Source: Lachnoclostridium phytofermentans
GTDB taxonomy: Bacteria > Bacillota > Clostridia > Lachnospirales > Lachnospiraceae
Assembly: GCA_003526525.1 (NCBI GenBank)
Contig: DPVV01000321.1
Span: forward strand, 1-11,002
Length of the DNA: 11,002 nucleotides
Direction: 5' to 3'
The notes beneath the pieces were generated by a model that saw only the letters and a list, made by a program, of their open reading frames with translations, was not told where the DNA came from and did not search any database. The number at the start of each line of letters is the position of its first letter. The stretch's first letter is position 1. Positions 6,876 through 11,002 of this stretch are shown here, piece by piece. A program made the position numbers and the translations under genes.

Positions 6876-6881
6876 ACTAAT

Positions 6882-6910
6882 AACCATGCCTTTCCATAAA
6901 CGCAAACTTT
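6882..6910 (-). promoter_or_regulatory. Leader element shared with the malic-enzyme-remnant gene
   Basis: On the minus strand AAAGTTTGC (6910-6902), five bases, then TGGAAAGGCATGGTT (6896-6882), six bases before the ATG at 6875. The same two blocks occur at 3733-3741 and 3748-3762 on the plus strand, spaced by six bases and seven before the ATG at 3770. GGAAAGG may act as the ribosome binding site, although it is 13-14 bases from the ATG. A flanking GCC/GGC pair could fold it into a hairpin in both places. Confidence 0.6.
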
Positions 6911-6926
6911 AGGCCACGGCACAATA

Positions 6927-6963
6927 TATGTACAATGACTTGCAAAGCAATTCATTGTACATA
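6927..6963 (-). promoter_or_regulatory. Long hairpin in the deacetylase leader
   Basis: TATGTACAATGA (6927-6938) and TCATTGTACATA (6952-6963) form a perfect 12-bp stem; after one mismatch TTGC/GCAA extend it around an AAA loop. GGCAC (6918-6922) and GTGCC (6976-6980) can close an outer stem around it. There is no T-run, so it is a leader structure or a protein-binding palindrome rather than a terminator. Confidence 0.6.
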
Positions 6964-7014
6964 ACCACCATTCCAGTGCCTTACACCTTGTTAATAAAAA
7001 AAACATCCTCCCAT

Positions 7015-7023
7015 ATTATACCA
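7015..7023 (-). promoter_or_regulatory. Extended -10 promoter of the deacetylase
   Basis: TGGTATAAT on the minus strand (7023-7015) is an extended -10 (TGn-TATAAT). No good -35 is present at 16-18 bp, as is usual for extended -10 promoters. Transcription would start near 7008, giving a leader of about 130 bases. Confidence 0.6.
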
Positions 7024-7055
7024 CAATCAAACGGTAGGGTGTAATTATTTTGTAA

Positions 7056-7652
7056 TTACTCAGACTCTTTTTGCACCTTATATTTTAACTTACAGATACC
7101 TTGTGTCATGGTACCCATAGGGCAATACACACACCAAGACCTTGGTTTATATAGTAGCATGGTCACCAGACCTAAGATAGTAGATGTCAGCATGATGCTG
7201 TAGAATCCAAATCCGAATTGCACCAACCAAGAAGATGCATAAGAATATTCAGCAAAATTCCAAGGCAACTTAAAAGTCCATAGAATCGTAATCACTTGCT
7301 TTAAACTTTTTGCTCCGCTTAATACAAAGTAAGTGTTCATAAGCATATTTAGGAACATAGTAAGAAAGAATATCAAAAATCCATATCGAAAATAATTGGA
7401 ACGTATCCATTTCGGTGTTGCTTTATTTCTTGATAACTTTAGGCGATCACCTAATAGGGTAAGTAACTGTCCTCTTCCACAATAACGATTACAGTATACC
7501 TTACTTCCCTTAAACATTGAAATTAAAAGGGGAATAAAAAAACAAAGTAATCCTAACCAAGCAAATAAAATATTAAATGGTGATAATACAAGATAAATTG
7601 TTGAAGCTATCCATAGCTTTTCATACCATTTTGCTTGTTGTTTTATTTTCAT
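7056..7652 (-). CDS. NapH/YccM-like membrane protein with 4Fe-4S-type cysteines
   Basis: Encodes 198 residues with about four membrane segments (roughly 15-47, 90-112, 117-127, 143-167). Cysteine clusters lie on the same side: CNRYC (C54, C58) and WCVYCPMGT...C (C174, C177, C187). This is the arrangement of the NapH/RnfB-like 4Fe-4S membrane proteins that pass electrons across or along the membrane. The set is smaller than the usual C-x2-C-x2-C-x3-CP pairs of NapH, so cluster type is uncertain. The ATG at 7652 has GGGAGG 7 bases upstream; a frame reaching 7697 lies within the ferredoxin gene and is rejected. Its ATG overlaps the ferredoxin stop as ATGA, so the two are translationally coupled. 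A palindrome, GTAATTA/TAATTAC, lies at the stop. Confidence 0.72.
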   Translation of the reverse strand: MKIKQQAKWYEKLWIASTIYLVLSPFNILFAWLGLLCFFIPLLISMFKGSKVYCNRYCGRGQLLTLLGDRLKLSRNKATPKWIRSNYFRYGFLIFFLTMFLNMLMNTYFVLSGAKSLKQVITILWTFKLPWNFAEYSYASSWLVQFGFGFYSIMLTSTILGLVTMLLYKPRSWCVYCPMGTMTQGICKLKYKVQKESE

Positions 7653-7861
7653 TGTGAAACCTCCCACTCCATCATCTGAATTGTTCCTGCCGGACAAGCC
7701 TTACTACATTTACTGCATCCAATGCAACGTTCTTCATTCACTGCTGCATGGATTCCACGATAAATTGTAATTGCATCTCTCGGACAGACATTGACACACA
7801 CTCCACAGGCAACACAATGTTTTTTCAAAACCTCTGCCATCCTCTTCTTTTTTGGTAACAT
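7649..7861 (-). CDS. Small 2x[4Fe-4S] ferredoxin
   Basis: A 70-residue protein with two classical motifs: C16-VA-C19-GV-C22-VNV-C26-P and C46-IG-C49-SK-C52-SKA-C56-P, enough for two [4Fe-4S] clusters. It is likely to be a cytoplasmic electron carrier docking on its membrane partner. The start at 7861 (MLPKKKRMAEV) has GGAAGGAG 8 bases upstream; the longer frames from GTG at 7927 or ATG at 7897 have no ribosome binding site and add unlike sequence. The stop overlaps the next gene's ATG. The partner oxidoreductase is not in the window. Confidence 0.88.
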   Translation of the reverse strand: MLPKKKRMAEVLKKHCVACGVCVNVCPRDAITIYRGIHAAVNEERCIGCSKCSKACPAGTIQMMEWEVSQ

Positions 7862-7958
7862 TGTTACTGCTCCTTCCTTATCATCACTAGCTCGCATAGT
7901 CGTACTAGGATGATACCAAAGAAGCACGCTTGCGTATGTAACTTGGTCACAGGAGACT

Positions 7959-7987
7959 TATAAACCCAAAATAATAATGCTTTTCAC
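7959..7987 (-). promoter_or_regulatory. Possible promoter of the ferredoxin / membrane Fe-S pair
   Basis: Minus-strand GTGAAA (7987-7982), a 17-bp spacer and TTTATA (7964-7959) make a modest match. A near-palindrome, GTGACCAAGTTAC, sits just downstream (7939-7951). A separate promoter is expected here because a strong terminator lies immediately upstream. Confidence 0.35.
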
Positions 7988-8004
7988 GCTATTCCCCTTA
8001 TCAT

Positions 8005-8069
8005 GTAAAAAAATAACCCGAATATGAAATCCTTAAAAACATATTGCAAGGATTGTTATTCGGGTTATT
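8005..8069 (-). terminator. Intrinsic terminator of the tat operon
   Basis: A perfect 13-bp stem, AATAACCCGAATA with TATTCGGGTTATT (8012-8024 with 8057-8069), has AATCCTT/AAGGATT pairing inside. On the minus strand it ends in a TTTTTTT run (8007-8013), 32 bases after the tatC stop. Confidence 0.92.
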
Positions 8070-8100
8070 ATGTTTCATAACTATTTTAGGCGAAGTATTC

Positions 8101-8907
8101 TTAAGCTTGTCTGCATGATTTAGCATCATAATCCACTCTTTGCTTTCTCTTTGTTGTTACGATTGCAGCCCCTAATACCCCTATCTCATACAATAGTGTT
8201 AAAGGTAATCCGAGCATAATCTGAGAAATAACATCGGGTGGTGTTAGAATCGCTGCAAGAACAAATAAAAGGAAAATTACATACTTCTGGCACTTCATCA
8301 ACTGAGAAAGCTTAACAATCTGAAGTTTTGTCAAGATTAAGATGGCCAATGGTAGTTCAAACGTAATACCAAATGGAATCATAAAACGGACCATAAATCC
8401 CACATAGCTTTCTATGGATATCATTGGCGTTGCAAGCTCACCACTTGAAAACACAAAGAAATTAATCGCCATATGAAATACAATTAGATAAGCAAATAAA
8501 ATACCTAGAACAAATAGCAACAAAGCTACGAAAAATACTCCTCCGTAAACAAATTTTTCTCTTCGGTAAAGCGAGGGGGCAATAAACATCCATAGCTTTC
8601 CCAGTACAAAAGGGAATGCCAGAATGATAGCGAATAAAAATGACACCTTCATCTGTGCTGTGAAAGATTCTGCAAGTGCAGTGTATACAATTGTGATATT
8701 GCGATCAACCAAAGGTTTTGCGACTATGCTAAGTAACCACTCAGAGCAGCAAAGCCATATCACAAGAAAAAACAACAAAATTATTACCACACTAAACATA
8801 AGAACCTTTCTAAAATCTAATAGATGCTCCATAAGAGTTTTGGGTTCGCCAAGCTTTTTTGAATCCATGTAACCTTGTATTCGCTTTTTCATCCGATTAG
8901 TTTTCAT
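8101..8907 (-). CDS. tatC: Twin-arginine translocase subunit TatC
   Basis: TatC is the integral membrane receptor that binds twin-arginine signal peptides and assembles with TatA/TatB to export folded proteins. The protein has 268 residues, about 15-20 more than many TatC because of a basic N-terminal tail. Six membrane segments are visible (about 36-54, 84-106, 121-148, 168-193, 208-222, 228-250). Family motifs are MEHLLDFR (26-33), FIAPSLYRREK (108-118, with the conserved Glu at 117), ESYVGF (166-171) and LTPPDVISQ (221-229). The ATG at 8907 lies inside the end of tatA (11-base overlap), with AAAGGAAA upstream, so tatA and tatC are translationally linked. The gene is intact. Confidence 0.95.
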   Translation of the reverse strand: MKTNRMKKRIQGYMDSKKLGEPKTLMEHLLDFRKVLMFSVVIILLFFLVIWLCCSEWLLSIVAKPLVDRNITIVYTALAESFTAQMKVSFLFAIILAFPFVLGKLWMFIAPSLYRREKFVYGGVFFVALLLFVLGILFAYLIVFHMAINFFVFSSGELATPMISIESYVGFMVRFMIPFGITFELPLAILILTKLQIVKLSQLMKCQKYVIFLLFVLAAILTPPDVISQIMLGLPLTLLYEIGVLGAAIVTTKRKQRVDYDAKSCRQA

Positions 8908-9076
8908 TGGATGAGTTTCCTTTCGCTTTTGATATAGAATCTTCGCTATGTACCTCCTTTTTAAATTCTCTAATACTTGTCCCTAGCGCTTTCCCTACAC
9001 CAGCTAATTTACCCCCACCAAACATTACTAAAGCAAGTGCCAAGATTAATAAAATTTCTGTTGTGCCAATTCTCAT
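8897..9076 (-). CDS. tatA: Twin-arginine translocase subunit TatA (small)
   Basis: A 59-residue protein: MRIGTTEILLILALALVMF is a single membrane helix, followed by GGGKLAGVGKALGTSIREFKKE, the amphipathic helix of TatA, then a short polar tail. TatA multimers form the pore or membrane-weakening patch of the Tat system. The conserved G-K-L-x3-G-K-x-L-G pattern fits, though the usual FGP turn is FGG. AAGGAGG stands 5 bases before the ATG. It overlaps tatC by 11 bases. It is separated from the upstream TatB-like gene by about 220 bases of mostly tandem repeat. Confidence 0.9.
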   Translation of the reverse strand: MRIGTTEILLILALALVMFGGGKLAGVGKALGTSIREFKKEVHSEDSISKAKGNSSNEN

Positions 9077-9123
9077 AATATCCTCCTTTTATAAAGATTA
9101 ATTTTATGTACTACCACAAGGTC

Positions 9124-9265
9124 TTTTATGCTTTACTTGATGCTTTATTGATACTTTATTTGTTACTTTATTTGATACTTTACATGATGTTTTACTGCTT
9201 CTTTACTTGATGCTTTACTGCTTTTTTACTTGATGTTTTACTGCTTTTTTACTTGATGCTTTACT
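9124..9265. repeat. Tandem array of 11/12-bp half units forming a 23-bp unit
   Basis: Four 23-bp copies (9179-9201, 9202-9224, 9225-9247 and a partial one from 9248) read TTTACTTGATGCTTTACTGC on the plus strand, plus TTT. The 12-bp half unit repeats in diverged form back to 9124. No promoter, hairpin or coding frame is convincing within it; it fills the tatB-tatA gap. Confidence 0.9.
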
Positions 9266-9298
9266 AATATCCCCCTATTACCTTCTTATGCTTTATAA

Positions 9299-9619
9299 TT
9301 ACTCAACCGCTGACTTAACATCAGTAATGACACCATTAAAATTCTTAAGGTCTTTTTTCGCCTCGTTCATAGCATCAGTGATTTCTCTACTAGTTTGTCC
9401 TACTTCTTTTGTAATGTCTTTTATTTCTTCACAGTCCTTTTTCACTGTATTTATTTCTTCCTCAATATTAAGAATTTCTCCAAATTCCTCTTTTAAGTTA
9501 CCTAAGTACTTCACGCCTTTTCCTATAGCTCTTGCAATCTTCGGAAGATCTTTTGGCCCTACCACAAGGAAAGCAATAAGTAACAGTAATATAAATTCAC
9601 TCATTCCAATATTAAACAT
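9299..9619 (-). CDS. Sec-independent translocase TatB/TatA family protein
   Basis: A 106-residue protein. MFNIGMSEFILLLLIAFLVV is a membrane helix, then the hallmark GP at 21-22 and the amphipathic helix DLPKIARAIGKGVKYLG (24-40). A charged tail (about 44-105) predicts a coiled coil or extended helix. The MF-[DN]-IG start and long charged tail favour TatB, the partner of TatC in substrate binding; many Firmicutes lack a true TatB, so a second TatA is the alternative. AGGAGG lies 5 bases before the ATG. It is 52 bases downstream of the acetyltransferase gene with no terminator between them, suggesting cotranscription from upstream. Confidence 0.85.
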   Translation of the reverse strand: MFNIGMSEFILLLLIAFLVVGPKDLPKIARAIGKGVKYLGNLKEEFGEILNIEEEINTVKKDCEEIKDITKEVGQTSREITDAMNEAKKDLKNFNGVITDVKSAVE

Positions 9620-9671
9620 GGTTACCTCCTAACCGCCTTGTTCACTTACTGCTCTTATTTAAGTGCTCATG

Positions 9672-10838
9672 CTAACATGCATCCAATATCGATAGGTAAA
9701 GTGGTAGCGGGAACCACTTGCGAAGTTCTTCTGTATTTTCATCTCTCTGTAATGATGAAAGTGGTGAGAATAATAATTTCACAGCCTCATTATAGGTGTA
9801 AGATGGGACGTTTTTTAACTTCGTATCTTTATGTACACTTTCCCTTCTTACCTCTTGGCAGACTTCACTCACACTTATGGTATATAGTTCATCCTCAATA
9901 TAGAATTTAGCTTCTCCCTCCAGTACCTTATTTGTCTGCGACAAAAAAGGAAGATAAGCCTTAATGACTGCTTCAAAATCAAAGACGCAAAACGAATGGT
10001 TACATGCAATTTCATAGATTTCACAAAGATTCTGTAATTCCTTATCCTTTTTTATTTCTGGCAGGGGTAATGCAAATTCTAATTTTTCAACCTTACAACT
10101 CTCCATACATAAAAAGCAAATATCGGTAATAGACACGGAATCATCCTTCCGATAAAGTTCCCTTATCCGCCCGGTATTCCCTTCTATACTGATACTAAGA
10201 TATCCTTTAAAGGCTCCATCTTTATAGATGACATAAGGAATGCATCTCCATGACTGTAAGATTTCATAAAAGGAATCCTCCCTCCTTAATGCCCTTATCG
10301 GTATGGACGTAAAAAGTGAATAAGCTTGCTTCGCTTCCGCTGAGTCTTTCCTTAGCAGATCAATTGTAATACCACTATCCATCGGCTTTGATAGCATGTT
10401 ATGCTTTAGATTTGCTTTGTTCACTACACAATGAAATTCTAATCCAGCAGGTTCATATCCAAAGTATTCATAACGCTGGCGCTGGCCACCAAGAATACTA
10501 AGCATTGTCTTTTCTTCCTTCATTTCCTTGATTGCTTGCTCCATTAAAGAAGTCATATATCCCCTGCCTCTGGAACTTTCATGAACAGCCACGAGACCTA
10601 TGTAGCGAATGGATAGCATTTGATCATACACCTTGAGGGTTAGTGGCAGGGAGAGTAACATCGCCTTTAACTCCCCCTCCTCTTCTATCACACGAAAATG
10701 CTTCGGTAAATCCGTATCCTTCTTTAACTTCGGAAGTAAACATTCAAAACCACCGGGCAAAACCTCATCTCCAAATACTTCATTGCCAAATTCAATGAAT
10801 TTCTCGATAGGATAGCCGATTCCAGTTTTATATTCCAT
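9672..10838 (-). CDS. Eis-like GNAT N-acetyltransferase
   Basis: Encodes 388 residues. The N-terminal GNAT domain has the acetyl-CoA loop in VHESSRGRGYMTSLM (85-99, with RGRGY), followed by LGGQRQRYEYFGYEPAG (116-132), the pattern of the Eis-like group. A second degenerate GNAT domain appears to span about 150-290, and the last 90 residues fit the SCP2-like C-terminal domain of that group. Length agrees with Eis proteins (about 400). Such enzymes acetylate small amines, aminoglycosides or protein lysines; the substrate here is unknown. The ATG at 10838 has AGGAGA four bases upstream. It is probably the first gene of the run leading to tatB, tatA and tatC. Upstream lies an AT-rich 18-bp array with no clear promoter. 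Confidence 0.85.
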   Translation of the reverse strand: MEYKTGIGYPIEKFIEFGNEVFGDEVLPGGFECLLPKLKKDTDLPKHFRVIEEEGELKAMLLSLPLTLKVYDQMLSIRYIGLVAVHESSRGRGYMTSLMEQAIKEMKEEKTMLSILGGQRQRYEYFGYEPAGLEFHCVVNKANLKHNMLSKPMDSGITIDLLRKDSAEAKQAYSLFTSIPIRALRREDSFYEILQSWRCIPYVIYKDGAFKGYLSISIEGNTGRIRELYRKDDSVSITDICFLCMESCKVEKLEFALPLPEIKKDKELQNLCEIYEIACNHSFCVFDFEAVIKAYLPFLSQTNKVLEGEAKFYIEDELYTISVSEVCQEVRRESVHKDTKLKNVPSYTYNEAVKLLFSPLSSLQRDENTEELRKWFPLPLYLSILDAC

Positions 10839-10858
10839 GACTTCTCCTAATTCTATTA

Positions 10859-11002
10859 AGATCTGAATTTTTTAAGATTTGAATTTTTTAAGATCTAAAA
10901 TTATTTTAAGATCTGAATTTTTTCTAAGATCTGAATTTCTTTTAAGATCTGAATTTCTTCTAATATCTGAATTTCTTTTAAGATCTGAATTTCTTCTAAT
11001 AA
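10859..11002. repeat. 18-bp tandem array with AGATCT cores, continuing off the right edge
   Basis: Eight units at 16, 16 and then 18-bp spacing, with AGATCT (or AGATTT, ATATCT) at 10859, 10875, 10891, 10909, 10927, 10945, 10963 and 10981, each followed by GAATTT or close. On the minus strand two frames stay open: one ends at 10901 with E-I-Q-I-L repeats, the other at 10872 with R-N-S-D-L-K repeats. Whether it codes for the end of an upstream protein cannot be decided from this window. Confidence 0.9.

Noticed and set aside
6876..6905. Longer deacetylase starts at TTG 6905 or ATG 6887
   Set aside because: They lie inside the conserved leader element without a properly spaced ribosome binding site, and family proteins start shortly before the TxDDGP motif.
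6882..6910. Sigma-54 promoter suggested by GGCATGG in the shared element
   Set aside because: The required GC ten bases after GG is missing in both copies, and good sigma-A promoters lie upstream.
9124..9265. CRISPR array
   Set aside because: Units are contiguous 23-bp repeats with no unique spacers, and no cas genes are present.
9288..9910. Plus-strand open frames opposite tatB and the acetyltransferase
   Set aside because: They run antisense to genes with clear families and ribosome binding sites and encode nothing recognisable.

Overview
The window is AT-rich bacterial chromosome from a low-GC Firmicute, most likely a Lachnospiraceae-type Clostridium (a Lachnoclostridium phytofermentans-like genome is my guess). 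The clues are the gene order rho, rpmE, DUF1385, a DUF4364 gene, strong AGGAGG-type ribosome binding sites and consensus TATAAT promoters. Genes are tightly packed and no prophage, insertion sequence, rRNA, tRNA or CRISPR was seen.

Left block (1-3373, minus strand): rho with a long Asn/Arg/Glu repeat insert, then rpmE (zinc-binding L31) with its own promoter, leader hairpin and terminator, then the 5' part of a DUF1385 membrane protein that runs off the left edge. Middle block (about 3576-5799, plus strand): a promoter and a long, potentially switchable leader, a 20-codon remnant that looks like the start of a malic enzyme, a YtqA/YhcC-type radical SAM gene coupled to it by ATGA, a DUF4364 winged-helix protein and a HIT nucleotide hydrolase. 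A bidirectional terminator and an array of about 29-bp degenerate dyad repeats then separate convergent genes.

Right block (6171-10838, minus strand): an Eis-like GNAT acetyltransferase, a TatB/TatA-like protein, a 23-bp tandem array, a small TatA and TatC, closed by a strong terminator. Next come a two-cluster ferredoxin translationally coupled to a NapH-like membrane Fe-S protein, and finally a polysaccharide deacetylase with a structured leader. An 18-bp tandem array runs off the right edge.

Functionally the window joins transcription termination and ribosome genes, a Tat protein-export operon, a small membrane electron-transfer pair and a cell-wall or polysaccharide deacetylase. The most unusual signals are not genes. 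A start-proximal nucleotide element is shared by the malic-enzyme-remnant leader (3733-3762, plus) and the deacetylase leader (6882-6910, minus). The leader at 3611-3769 offers two alternative pairing partners for one segment. Four different tandem-repeat arrays (15, about 29, 23 and 18 bp) lie within 11 kb.
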